Origin: Halobacteroides halobius DSM 5150 | Lineage (GTDB): Bacteria > Bacillota > Halanaerobiia > Halobacteroidales > Halobacteroidaceae | Length of the DNA stretch: 64,000 nt | Direction of reading: 5' to 3' | NCBI RefSeq assembly: GCF_000328625.1 | Contig: NC_019978.1 | Span: 1,674,001 to 1,738,000 of the forward strand | In this document: piece after piece, positions 45,607 to 54,300 of the stretch | How positions within the stretch are numbered: position 1 is the first letter of the stretch | How the letters are laid out: every line of letters begins with the position of its first letter | Made by a program: the position numbers and the translations under genes | The notes under the pieces: generated by a model | Told to the model about the DNA's origin: nothing | Databases searched by the model: none | What the model saw: the letters and a program-made list of their open reading frames with translations, nothing else

Positions 45607-46986
45607 TTAGCTCCCCCTTTTATACTTCTGGCAATATCCTAAGAATCTATTTATTACTTTAGGTTGGCTACCAAAGTGTAAGTGAACATAACTAACCAAT
45701 AAATTATCTCTAACTATCCCTTCCAATCTTCCTTCTTCACCTCGTCCGCCATAGAGTTGATAAACTTGTTTACTCTCATCTGCTAAATTGATTAATTTAG
45801 AATAATGAAACTCATGACCTTTGGCTTTCTCTCCTTGTTTCAATAGGATGTTATCTCTAACTGCTTTAACATCTACATAGCCCATAGCTTGCAAACTATC
45901 TGTCATCTTAACTTGACCAGAAACTGCTCCTACCATAGGAAATCTTTTACCTTCATTATCTATTATCTCTTCAGTTAAATACATCAAACCTCCACATTCA
46001 GCATAAGTAGGTAAGTCTTCTCGAATATGCCGATATATATCTTGCTTTATACTCTTATTATTAACTAATTGCTGTAAAAAACTCTCTGGAAAGCCCCCTC
46101 CAATATATAAACCATCAACTTTAGGTAGTTTATTATCTTCTATAGGACTAAAAAACTTTAAGTCAACTCCTCTACTAGCTAATAAATCAAAATTATCTTG
46201 ATAATAAAAATTAAATGCTTCATCATAAGCTACCCCTAAAGTTAGATTATAATCCTTAGCAGATGTAAATATCTTCTTCTCTGTAACCTCAACTCCAGTT
46301 CCTTCTTGGGATAAAGAAACTAACTGCTCTAAATCAATATATTTCTCTATTAATTCTACTAGTTGGCTCCTAAAGTTCGCTAGCTCTTTGCTTTCAAAAG
46401 TTGGTACCAAACCTAAATGTCGCTCAGGTAATTCTAAATCTTTCTGATAAGGTAAATAGCCTAATACCTTAACTCCAACTTCCTCTTCTAAGGGTTTCTT
46501 TATCATCTCAAAATGTCCTTTACTTCCCACATTATTAAGAATTATTCCGGCTATATTTAAATCTGCATCAAAATTTTGATAACCATAGGCGAGAGCAACA
46601 GCACTTCTAGCCATCTTTTTAACATCCATAACTAAAACTACTGGTGTTTCTAAAATCTTAGCTATATGAGCTGTACTTCCTGCTCCATCTGTACCCTTTT
46701 TACCATCAAATAAGCCCATAACTCCTTCAATAATTGAAATATCACTCTCTCCTCCGGCATTCAAAAATGATTCTTTAACCCCTTCTTCTCCTAAGAAGAA
46801 ACTATCTAAATTTCGTGATTGATTACCTGTTACTAGAGTATGAAAACCAGGGTCTATATAATCCGGGCCAACTTTATAAGGCTGCACATTATATCCTTGT
46901 TTATCTAAAGCAGCCATCAAACCAATTGTTACTGTAGTCTTTCCTACTCCACTTTCTGTGCCAGCAATTACTACGCGAGGATTCAT
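45607..46986 (-). CDS. cbiA: cobyrinate a,c-diamide synthase
   Basis: 459 residues. ATP-dependent amidation of the a and c carboxylates of cobyrinate with glutamine. N-terminal P-loop (VIAGTESGVGKTTVTIGL), then a class I glutamine amidotransferase-like domain with the Cys in AECGGLMYLTEEI and the His of SYVHLHFGSQP. A YIGGGFPE motif is typical of the family. Full length. In the same operon as cobO, with a 176-base gap upstream holding a repeat element. Confidence 0.94.
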   Translation of the reverse strand: MNPRVVIAGTESGVGKTTVTIGLMAALDKQGYNVQPYKVGPDYIDPGFHTLVTGNQSRNLDSFFLGEEGVKESFLNAGGESDISIIEGVMGLFDGKKGTDGAGSTAHIAKILETPVVLVMDVKKMARSAVALAYGYQNFDADLNIAGIILNNVGSKGHFEMIKKPLEEEVGVKVLGYLPYQKDLELPERHLGLVPTFESKELANFRSQLVELIEKYIDLEQLVSLSQEGTGVEVTEKKIFTSAKDYNLTLGVAYDEAFNFYYQDNFDLLASRGVDLKFFSPIEDNKLPKVDGLYIGGGFPESFLQQLVNNKSIKQDIYRHIREDLPTYAECGGLMYLTEEIIDNEGKRFPMVGAVSGQVKMTDSLQAMGYVDVKAVRDNILLKQGEKAKGHEFHYSKLINLADESKQVYQLYGGRGEEGRLEGIVRDNLLVSYVHLHFGSQPKVINRFLGYCQKYKRGS

Positions 46987-47030
46987 TTTATTCCCTCCCA
47001 GTATTTTGTATGAATAGTTTCACTTTTAAT

Positions 47031-47150
47031 TTACAATTAACAATTAACAATTGACAATTAGAACCCCTTAAAACCTTTCTAAATCAAGAGTTTATACGAT
47101 TTTGAAGTTTAATTGTAAATTGTTCATTGTCCATTGTCAATTGCACTTAA
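47031..47150. repeat. short AT-rich inverted-repeat element built from ACAATT(A/G) heptamers
   Basis: In the cbiA-cbiB gap: four tandem heptamers of the type ACAATTA/ACAATTG on the left (47032-47059) and, in inverted orientation, TTGTAAA-TTGTTCA-TTGTCCA-TTGTCAA on the right (47113-47141), with about 50 bases between them. MITE-like shape, no coding capacity. Related copies lie at 48168-48300 and 51361-51456. Confidence 0.6.
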
Positions 47151-47162
47151 TATCAATTAAAC

Positions 47163-48107
47163 TTAAACTATCATTAGTACAAAAGAGTAACATACGATAA
47201 AAGCCCCAACATCCCAGTACATTAGCTGTATCGTCTGTCTAATCTGCTGCGGCTGAAATTCAACCTTTGCATCACCTAAATAAGCCCGAAAACTCTCTCT
47301 TCCTTGATAATAATTGACTCCTCCTAATTGAATACCTAAAGCTCCAGCAACTGCTGCTTCAGGAAAACCAGCATTAGGGCTAGGATGCTTATTAGCATCT
47401 CTAATCATAATATCTATAGCACCTTTCCAACTATCACCTGTAAATAAAGCAGCTATCACAAATAATAATCCTGTTATTCGAGCCGGAATCCAGTTAGCTA
47501 AATCATCAATGCTAGCTGCAGCCCAGCCAAAATATTGATACTCTTCATTTTTATAGCCTAGCATAGAATCAAGAGTGTTAATTGCTTTATAAGCCATTGC
47601 TAAAGGTGCTCCCCCAACTACCCCATAAAAGAGAGGAGCAATTATTCCATCACTGGTGTTTTCAGCTACCGTTTCTATAGTTCCTCTAGTAACTTCTGCT
47701 ACAGTTAATTTATCTGTATCTCGACCTACAATCCAATCTAATCTTTTTCTAGCTAACTCTAAATTATCATTAATTAATGGTTGATAGATTGATTTTCCAG
47801 CCTGGGCCAACCCCTTAATTGCTATTGTAGTAGTCAATATCCAAACTTCACTTACCAATCCTAAGTAATAATTAATATAGTAAGCTAAATCAATCAACTT
47901 TTGAGTAATTAAATAAGTACTGATAATCATAATTAAAGATAATATAATTCCTGCTACTCTTTCTGATTGCTTACTAAATAGTTTTCTTAAAAACTTTTCT
48001 AACCTTTCAATTCCTCTACCAATGATTACTACTGGATGAGGATACCACCTCGGGTCCCCAATTATTAAATCAACTATTATTGCTAGTAGTAATAGATATC
48101 TATTCAT
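47163..48107 (-). CDS. cbiB: adenosylcobinamide-phosphate synthase
   Basis: 314 residues, several membrane segments. Attaches aminopropanol (phosphate) to adenosylcobyric acid. Family motifs: IIVDLIIGDPRWYPHPVVIIGR, TVAENTSDGIIAPLFYG, AYKAINTLDSMLGY and RDANKHPSPNAGFPEAAVAGALG. The frame extends to 48131, but ATG 48107 has GAGGTGAG directly upstream. Repeat elements lie on both sides. Confidence 0.94.
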   Translation of the reverse strand: MNRYLLLLAIIVDLIIGDPRWYPHPVVIIGRGIERLEKFLRKLFSKQSERVAGIILSLIMIISTYLITQKLIDLAYYINYYLGLVSEVWILTTTIAIKGLAQAGKSIYQPLINDNLELARKRLDWIVGRDTDKLTVAEVTRGTIETVAENTSDGIIAPLFYGVVGGAPLAMAYKAINTLDSMLGYKNEEYQYFGWAAASIDDLANWIPARITGLLFVIAALFTGDSWKGAIDIMIRDANKHPSPNAGFPEAAVAGALGIQLGGVNYYQGRESFRAYLGDAKVEFQPQQIRQTIQLMYWDVGAFIVCYSFVLMIV

Positions 48108-48167
48108 CTTCTCACCTCTTATAAAGTTCAATCCTCATTTTAATAGGACAAATGTCCTAACAGTAAA

Positions 48168-48300
48168 TTGAAAATTAAAATCAAACCCTTTTAACCCAAT
48201 AGTATATAAAGAACTATATAGATTTTGTCTTGAGGTTTGAATTTCCTACCAGTCCTCTGGACTGTTCGTGTAAATCACTGTAAATTGTACATTGTCAATT
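48168..48300. repeat. related AT-rich repeat between cobQ copy 1 and cbiB
   Basis: Left end TAAATTGAAAATTAAAATCAA, right end TAAATTGTACATTGTCAATTAAT. The interior AAACCC(C)TTTTAA and GATTTTG...AGGTTTGAA recall the copy at 47031-47150 in the same order. Its right end reaches into the last codons of cobQ copy 1 (stop at 48295). Confidence 0.5.
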
Positions 48301-49806
48301 AATATCTATAACCTGATACAACAACTCCATATCCAGATGTTCTCTTACCACATCTGCTAATTGATTATAAGCTTTTTCTCTCTCCTGCTTGACTGAAAGA
48401 GTATTCTTAGCTATTGAAGATAATCCCTTCTTTACTCTTAACTGATTAATAAAATCTCTTCTAAATTGATCATTATCAAATAAACCATGAATATATGTCC
48501 CCCAGACTAGACCTGATCGACTATATGTCCCATCTAGAATTTGAACTTCTCTTCTAGAACGCTCTGTAATCTCAAAGAGATGGTTAGCAGTTGGCCCTAG
48601 TTTAGTCTCTCCGACATGTATTTCATAACCTGTTAGTACTTCCTGCTGAGAATTAAATAAACTATCCTCTTTAACTCTAGCTGCTATCTGATTAGTAACC
48701 TTATCTGTTAATAAAGTAGTCTTTATATCTAATAGACCTAACCCTTTAATCTCTCCTTGGTCTGTTTCTATTCCAGATGGATCATAAATAACGTTACCTA
48801 ACATTTGATAGCCACCACAAATGCCTACAACTGGTACTCCAGCTTCTACTTGTTCAATAATTCTTTTTGCACCACCAGTCTGATATAAGTATTCTAAATC
48901 CTCAATTGTATTCTTACTCCCTGGTAGAATGATTAAATCTGGACTTCCTAATTCCTTTTTAAGATCCACATACCTTACTCTAGTCTCAAACTCCTGTGCT
49001 AAAGCATCAAAGTCAGTAAAGTTAGAAATGTGAGGTAACTTAACTACTACAATATCTAACTGATAATCTTTACTTCCCTGCTTATAACTTGGTATTGAAT
49101 CCTCTTCTGGAAGATTATAATCACTTATATAAGGAATTATCCCTAAGATAGGAATCCCAGTCTCTTCTTCAATATAATCTATACCAGATTGTAGCCGTTT
49201 TACAGCACCACGAAATTTATTAATAATAATCCCTTTAATTCGTTCTTGCTCTGCTTCATTAAGCAGTTCTAAAGTCCCAATAATACTAGCAAAAACTCCT
49301 CCGCGATCAATATCAGCTACCAGAATAACAGGTGCTTGGGCCAACTTAGCTATCTTCATATTAACCATATCATAATCCCTTAGATTCACTTCAGCTGGAC
49401 TACCCGCCCCTTCTAAAACAACTACCTGGTACTCATTCTTTAATCTAGCTAAAGAATCTTTAACTGCTTGTAAACCAACTTGTTGCTTACTAAAATACTC
49501 TTTAGCAGTCATATTTTTCTTAACCTGACCATGAATAATTACTTGGGAAGTAGTATCTTCTTTAGGCTTGAGTAAAATTGGGTTCATATCTATTGTTGCT
49601 TCTACTTTTGCAGCTTCAGCTTGGACAGCTTGGGCTCGGCCAATTTCTCCTCCCTTTTTAGTCACATATGAATTCAAAGCCATATTTTGCGACTTAAAAG
49701 GGGCTACATGATAGCCTTCTTGAATTAAAATCCTACTTACAGCAGCTGTCAAGGTGCTTTTACCTACATCTGAAGCTGTTCCCTGAAACATTATTGTCTT
49801 TTTCAC
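48295..49806 (-). CDS. cobQ: cobyric acid synthase, copy 1
   Basis: 503 residues. Amidates the b, d, e and g carboxylates of adenosylcobyrinic a,c-diamide with glutamine and ATP. P-loop GTASDVGKSTLTAAVSR, VVLEGAGSPAEVNLRDYDMVN, and a glutaminase domain with Cys in GICGGYQMLGN and His in GTYIHGLFDN, both intact. GTG start overlaps the stop of copy 2 by four bases (GTGA), so the two are translationally coupled. It is clearly a paralogue of copy 2 but not a recent duplicate; the sequences have diverged over their whole length. Confidence 0.95.
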   Translation of the reverse strand: MKKTIMFQGTASDVGKSTLTAAVSRILIQEGYHVAPFKSQNMALNSYVTKKGGEIGRAQAVQAEAAKVEATIDMNPILLKPKEDTTSQVIIHGQVKKNMTAKEYFSKQQVGLQAVKDSLARLKNEYQVVVLEGAGSPAEVNLRDYDMVNMKIAKLAQAPVILVADIDRGGVFASIIGTLELLNEAEQERIKGIIINKFRGAVKRLQSGIDYIEEETGIPILGIIPYISDYNLPEEDSIPSYKQGSKDYQLDIVVVKLPHISNFTDFDALAQEFETRVRYVDLKKELGSPDLIILPGSKNTIEDLEYLYQTGGAKRIIEQVEAGVPVVGICGGYQMLGNVIYDPSGIETDQGEIKGLGLLDIKTTLLTDKVTNQIAARVKEDSLFNSQQEVLTGYEIHVGETKLGPTANHLFEITERSRREVQILDGTYSRSGLVWGTYIHGLFDNDQFRRDFINQLRVKKGLSSIAKNTLSVKQEREKAYNQLADVVREHLDMELLYQVIDIN

Positions 49807-51344
49807 TTTCTCACCATCCTAATCTCTCCACCCTCTAAGATCTCATAAAATAACTCTAGATCAAGATTTTCCCGCACTACTTCAGCTAATCGATTATAAT
49901 TCTTTTTTAATTCTTCGCTACTAGAAGAATAATCTTCATCTAATTTAGCTAATCCTTTTTGACTCCGTAAATTATTGATAAATTCTCTTCTAAATTGATC
50001 ATTAGCAAATAAACCATGTAAGTATGTACCCCAGATAGTTCCTTCTTTATTACAGGCTCCATCATTTATCTCTACCTGCTGATCAGACCGATAATTGATC
50101 CTAAAAATAGGTTCTACTTGATCTCCTAAACTAGTTTGGCCCATATGAATTTCATAGCCTGTTACTTGTTGGCCCACTAGATTAGAAAAGAAATTTTGCT
50201 TACTTTTTATCTCAGCACTGACTTGATAAGTTGACTTAGCTGGACTAAACTCCGTTTCTATATCTAATAACCCTAGTCCTCTACTGACTCTTTTATCTCC
50301 TTCAGTCAATTCAGAATCTAACAACTTATTACCCAACATCTGATAACCACCACAGATACCAATAATTGATACTCCTTTTTCTGCTAATTCAATTATTTTT
50401 TCAGCTAAACCTGTTTCTTTCAAATATTCTAAATCAGCAGTTGTATTCTTAGTTCCAGGAATAATTATTGTATCAAAACCAGATAATTGGTCATTTCTTT
50501 CTAGATACTTAAGTGCTACCTGTGGTTCTAAAGCTAAAGCATCAAAATCAGTAAAATTAGAAATATGAGGTAACTTAATAATTCCTATCTTAACTTCAGC
50601 CTCCTGCTTAGTAAAACTAGCTAAGGAAACATTATCTTCCTCAGGTAATCTAAAATCTCTTAAATAAGGTATGACTCCTACTACCGGTTTCCCTACCTTT
50701 TCCTCTAGTATCTCAATTCCTGGCTTTAATAAATCAAAATCACCTCTAAATTTATTTAATATAATCCCTTGTACTAATTCTCTTTCTTCCGGTTCTAATA
50801 ACTTTAAAGTTCCAACTACTGAAGCTAATGCTCCTCCTCGGTCAATATCCGCTACTAACAATACAGGAGTCTGATTTAATTTAGCTACCTTCATATTAGC
50901 TAAATCTTGATCTTTAATATTTATTTCTGCTGGACTCCCTGCTCCTTCTAAAACAATCACTTCATATTCTCGGGCCAAATCCTGTAATGAATCAGATATT
51001 ATTTCTAACGCCCAGTTAATATACTTAGAACTCTTTCTCTCTAATCCAAAGTCACCATAAGGTTCTCCTCTAACTATTACTTGGGATTGGCCCTTTCCTT
51101 TAGGTTTAACTAATAGTGGTTGCATCTTAACAGTAGGATTTATTCCTGCTGCATCTGCTTGAATTGCTTGAGCACAACCAATTTCCCCTCCTTGAGGTGT
51201 AACATAAGAATTTAAAGCCATATTCCAAGACTTAAAGGGAGCTACTTGATAGCCATCCTGGGCCAACATGCGACATAAAGCAGTAGCTAATATACTCTTT
51301 CCTACATTAGAAGCTGTACCCTGAATCATAATTCCTTGCACCAT
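49803..51344 (-). CDS. cobQ: cobyric acid synthase, copy 2 (tandem paralogue)
   Basis: 513 residues. Same domain order as copy 1: P-loop GTASNVGKSILATALCR, VIVLEGAGSPAEINIKDQDLAN, glutaminase Cys in GICGGYQMLGN and His in GTYLHGLFAND. All catalytic residues seen in single-copy CobQ are present in both, so neither looks like a pseudogene. Two adjacent full-length CobQ genes are unusual: one enzyme normally performs all four amidations. GGAGGTGAG ribosome site. A repeat element lies between this gene and cobU. Confidence 0.94.
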   Translation of the reverse strand: MVQGIMIQGTASNVGKSILATALCRMLAQDGYQVAPFKSWNMALNSYVTPQGGEIGCAQAIQADAAGINPTVKMQPLLVKPKGKGQSQVIVRGEPYGDFGLERKSSKYINWALEIISDSLQDLAREYEVIVLEGAGSPAEINIKDQDLANMKVAKLNQTPVLLVADIDRGGALASVVGTLKLLEPEERELVQGIILNKFRGDFDLLKPGIEILEEKVGKPVVGVIPYLRDFRLPEEDNVSLASFTKQEAEVKIGIIKLPHISNFTDFDALALEPQVALKYLERNDQLSGFDTIIIPGTKNTTADLEYLKETGLAEKIIELAEKGVSIIGICGGYQMLGNKLLDSELTEGDKRVSRGLGLLDIETEFSPAKSTYQVSAEIKSKQNFFSNLVGQQVTGYEIHMGQTSLGDQVEPIFRINYRSDQQVEINDGACNKEGTIWGTYLHGLFANDQFRREFINNLRSQKGLAKLDEDYSSSSEELKKNYNRLAEVVRENLDLELFYEILEGGEIRMVRK

Positions 51345-51360
51345 CTACTCACCTCCAGTA

Positions 51361-51456
51361 ACTAATTGACAATTTAGAATGCACAATTGACAGTTAAAAT
51401 CAATTAAGCTACATTGCATATAAGACATATCTGAATTTTCCTTTTAATTGTTAATT
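51361..51456. repeat. AT-rich repeat between cobU and cobQ copy 2
   Basis: ACTAATTGACAATTTAGAAT and GCACAATTGACAGTTAAAAT on the left, TTTTAATTGTTAATTGAATT on the right: the same ACAATT-type words in inverted orientation as in the copies at 47031 and 48168. It runs into the last codons of cobU. Confidence 0.5.
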
Positions 51457-52035
51457 GAATTTCGTCCGCTCTGCCAACTCTTTAATCTCAACAGGTAAAC
51501 CAGCATAAGTTATATAAACCTCATCGGCCTCATTCGCTACTAACTGATTAACTCTTCCTGCAATATCTCGATAAACTCTACCCAATTTATAAGGAGGTAC
51601 TAAACCTTGGCCCACTTCATTAGAAACCAGCACTACAGTTAAATCTTTTTCTTTAATTTTAGTAATTATTTTTTCTATTTCACTTATTATTTCTTCTTCT
51701 TTCATTTGCTCATTAAAATCATATTCATCTTCATTTAACTCTTCATTCTGTAATAGCAGATTTGAAATTAATACTGTTAAACAATCTACCAAAACAACCG
51801 AACCTTTCTTTATTTCACTTAAAATCTGACTAACTTCTCTACTTTCCTCAATGGTAGTCCACTCTTGAGGACGAGATGCTTGGTGTTGTTTTATTCTTTC
51901 TTTCATCTCTTTATCTCTAGGCTGAGAAGTTGCAATATATGTAACTTCTAAACCTCCTAAATTTGTAACAATTTCTTCGGCAAAACTACTTTTACCACTT
52001 CTTGCACCGCCTAACACTAGAATTAACCTACTCAT
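51451..52035 (-). CDS. cobU: adenosylcobinamide kinase / adenosylcobinamide-phosphate guanylyltransferase
   Basis: 194 residues. Phosphorylates adenosylcobinamide and activates it with GTP for nucleotide-loop assembly. P-loop LVLGGARSGKSSFAEEI, THIATS-equivalent VTYIATSQPRDKEM, HQASRPQEW (the guanylated His region), and EVGQGLVPPYKLGRVYRDIAG. Somewhat longer middle loop than usual, acidic (LQNEELNEDEYDFNEQMKEEE). Separated from cobT by 276 bases that carry a small plus-strand gene. Confidence 0.94.
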   Translation of the reverse strand: MSRLILVLGGARSGKSSFAEEIVTNLGGLEVTYIATSQPRDKEMKERIKQHQASRPQEWTTIEESREVSQILSEIKKGSVVLVDCLTVLISNLLLQNEELNEDEYDFNEQMKEEEIISEIEKIITKIKEKDLTVVLVSNEVGQGLVPPYKLGRVYRDIAGRVNQLVANEADEVYITYAGLPVEIKELAERTKFN

Positions 52036-52127
52036 TTATACTCCTCCTAAATTAACTAACCCTCTATAAAAAAGCATAATTTCTACTTAAATCACAAATT
52101 ATAATAATAAAACTGGAGGTGGTTAAT

Positions 52128-52259
52128 ATGACTGTTGAAGAATATGATTTTGCTGACTTAACGGCTGAACAAGTTAAAATGATTAAAGAAACTGAAGCTA
52201 GAATAAATAAAAATAGAAAAAATGATGAAATTATGCTTTGGGCTCTTACAGGAGAATAA
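52128..52259 (+). CDS. 43-residue protein on the opposite strand inside the cobalamin locus, unknown
   Basis: ATG 52128 follows ACTGGAGGTGG; reads MTVEEYDFADLTAEQVKMI and ends LWALTGE before TAA. It is mostly helical and charged, with no family recognised. A hairpin just after the stop (TCTGGG...CCCAGA with an inner GGTC/GACC) looks like its terminator. The ribosome site, terminator and codon pattern support a real gene, although it lies antiparallel within the cob operon. Confidence 0.65.
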   Translation: MTVEEYDFADLTAEQVKMIKETEARINKNRKNDEIMLWALTGE

Positions 52260-52265
52260 TGATTA

Positions 52266-52303
52266 ATCTGGGTTAGGTCTTTGACCTCTCCCAGATATTT
52301 TAT
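52266..52303 (+). terminator. terminator of the 43-codon gene
   Basis: Arms TCTGGG and CCCAGA with inner GGTC-TTT-GACC, followed by TATTTTA on the plus strand. It may also affect the minus-strand cob transcript, which would have to read through it. Confidence 0.6.
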
Positions 52304-52311
52304 ATCATTTA

Positions 52312-53361
52312 CTATTCTATTATTATCTGCGCCTCTTCAAAGGTAGCCATATCACTAATAATCTTAGTTGCAGCTTCTACTAGATTCATACTTAAAACTG
52401 CTCCTGTTCCTTCACCTAACCTCATATCTAAATCCAATAATGGTTTTAAACCTAATAGATCATAGATTTTAATATGGCCTGGTTCTACTGATTTATGAGA
52501 TGAAATCAAGTAACCTGTAACCTGTGGCTTTAGTTTCTTAGCGATCAAAGCAGCAGCTCCTGAAATTAAACCATCTACTATAACTGGTACGCGATTAGCA
52601 GCTGCTACTAACATAACTCCAGCCATACCTGCTATCTCTAAGCCACCTACTTTAGCTAAGATATCAATGCCATCATCAACTTGGGGCTGATTTACTGCTA
52701 AAGATTGAGTAATTACTTGCTTCTTCTTTTTTAATCCTGCCTCATCAATTCCTGTTCCATAACCAACTATCTCATCTAATGATAAATCAGTAATAGTAGC
52801 CAAAATAGCACTACTAGCGGTAGTATTTCCAATTCCCATCTCACCTGTTCCAATTAAATTAGCTCCTTGAGAGATTAGGTCTTTACCGACTTCAATTCCT
52901 ACTTCTAAAGCAGCCCTAGCTTCCTGACGAGACATAGCAGAACCTTGAGCTAAATTATCAGTTCCTGCCTTTACTTTCTTAATAACCAGATTTTCAGCTT
53001 CTAATTCATTAACAACTCCTATATCTACTATTGTTACTTCAGCTGCCATCTGTTTAGCTAACACATTAACAGCAGCTCCTCCATTTAAAAAATTATAAAC
53101 CATCTGAGTAGTTACTTCTTGTGGAAAAGCACTTACCCCTTCAGCTACTACTCCATGGTCAGCAGCCATTACAATATGAGCTTTATGGTCAACCTTAGGA
53201 AATAATTCTCCAGTTATTCCAGCTAATTTAACTGCAATTTCTTCTAATTTCCCTAAACTTCCTGGTGGCTTAGTTAAACTATCTAACCTTTCTTGGGCCT
53301 GATTCATCTTTTCTTGATCTAACTTTTCAATCTTGGCAACTGTCTCTTCTAATAAACCCAT
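52312..53361 (-). CDS. cobT: nicotinate-nucleotide-dimethylbenzimidazole phosphoribosyltransferase
   Basis: 349 residues. Makes alpha-ribazole phosphate from nicotinate mononucleotide and the lower-ligand base. Family motifs: LDSLTKPPGSLGKLEE, VMAADHGVVAEGVSAFP, GEMGIGNTTASSAI and the catalytic Glu in GEGTGAVLSM near the end. The frame continues to 53430, but the Met at 53361 has GAGGAGG upstream and gives the usual length. Which benzimidazole or phenolic base is used cannot be read from sequence. Confidence 0.95.
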   Translation of the reverse strand: MGLLEETVAKIEKLDQEKMNQAQERLDSLTKPPGSLGKLEEIAVKLAGITGELFPKVDHKAHIVMAADHGVVAEGVSAFPQEVTTQMVYNFLNGGAAVNVLAKQMAAEVTIVDIGVVNELEAENLVIKKVKAGTDNLAQGSAMSRQEARAALEVGIEVGKDLISQGANLIGTGEMGIGNTTASSAILATITDLSLDEIVGYGTGIDEAGLKKKKQVITQSLAVNQPQVDDGIDILAKVGGLEIAGMAGVMLVAAANRVPVIVDGLISGAAALIAKKLKPQVTGYLISSHKSVEPGHIKIYDLLGLKPLLDLDMRLGEGTGAVLSMNLVEAATKIISDMATFEEAQIIIE

Positions 53362-53472
53362 TTTTATGCCTCCTCTATTCCTCAGATGATCATACTTCAC
53401 AAAACTAATACCGAAATTGCTAATAGCCAAAGATATATGTTAAAATAAAATCCCTTTATCCATTTTTTTGAA

Positions 53473-54249
53473 TTAAAGAATTATATATGGTTTGTTGGTG
53501 TCGTAATCTTTTTTGACTAGCACCTCTGCCCCATAAACTTCCTTTATATTTTGGGAAGTAATTACTTTTTCTGGTCTACCAAAATCATAAATTTGGCCTT
53601 GCTTAAGCAGTAGTAATTTATCACAATACTTAGCAGCTAAATTTAAATCATGTAGTACTATTAAAATAGTTAATTTATGATTACAATTAAGTCTTGTTAA
53701 TAAATTCATTATTTCTAACTGGTAATTAATATCTAAATTAGAGGTCGGTTCATCTAATAATAATATTTCTGGCTGTTGGGCCAAGCTTCTAGCTAAAATA
53801 ACCCTTTGTCTTTCTCCTCCACTAAGTTGGTTGATAGATCTATTAGCTAATTCTAAAGTATTAGTCAACTCTAGCGCTTGCTTAACAATCTTTACATCTT
53901 CTGCTGTTTCACTAATAAATCTACTAAGGTAAGGGTTTCTGCCCATCATCACTAACTCCCTAACCGTAAAATCAAAGTTAACACTAGTATTTTGAGGTAC
54001 AACAGCTAACTTTTTAGCTATTTCTTTCTTCTTAAATCTCTGCAGATCAAAATTATCTAAATAAATTGTTCCCGATTTAGGCTGAAAAATATTATTTATA
54101 TTCTTAAGTAAAGTAGATTTTCCAGAGCCATTTGGACCAATTAAACCTATAAACTCTCCTTCTTTAATAGCAAAACTAATATTTTGTAAAACTTCTAAGT
54201 TATCATAGCTATAACTTAATTGATCAACTTCAAGTTTGCTAACAATCAT
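53473..54249 (-). CDS. btuD: corrinoid ABC transporter ATP-binding protein
   Basis: 258 residues. Walker A GPNGSGKSTLLKNI, signature LSGGERQRVILARSLA, Walker B LLLDEPTSNLD, H-loop VLHDLN. Belongs to the FecE/BtuD group that energises iron-siderophore or vitamin B12 uptake; the riboswitch and cob genes point to corrinoids. Followed by cobT after about 110 bases, preceded by the permease gene after 51 bases. Confidence 0.9.
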   Translation of the reverse strand: MIVSKLEVDQLSYSYDNLEVLQNISFAIKEGEFIGLIGPNGSGKSTLLKNINNIFQPKSGTIYLDNFDLQRFKKKEIAKKLAVVPQNTSVNFDFTVRELVMMGRNPYLSRFISETAEDVKIVKQALELTNTLELANRSINQLSGGERQRVILARSLAQQPEILLLDEPTSNLDINYQLEIMNLLTRLNCNHKLTILIVLHDLNLAAKYCDKLLLLKQGQIYDFGRPEKVITSQNIKEVYGAEVLVKKDYDTNKPYIIL

Positions 54250-54300
54250 TACCTCCTCCTATAGTGAATTTGGTTTTAGATTTTAATTATCAATTTGTAG

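Noticed and set aside
46987-52127. CRISPR array from the repeated ACAATT words
   Set aside because: Repeats are short, degenerate, in inverted as well as direct order and without uniform spacers; no cas genes are in the window.
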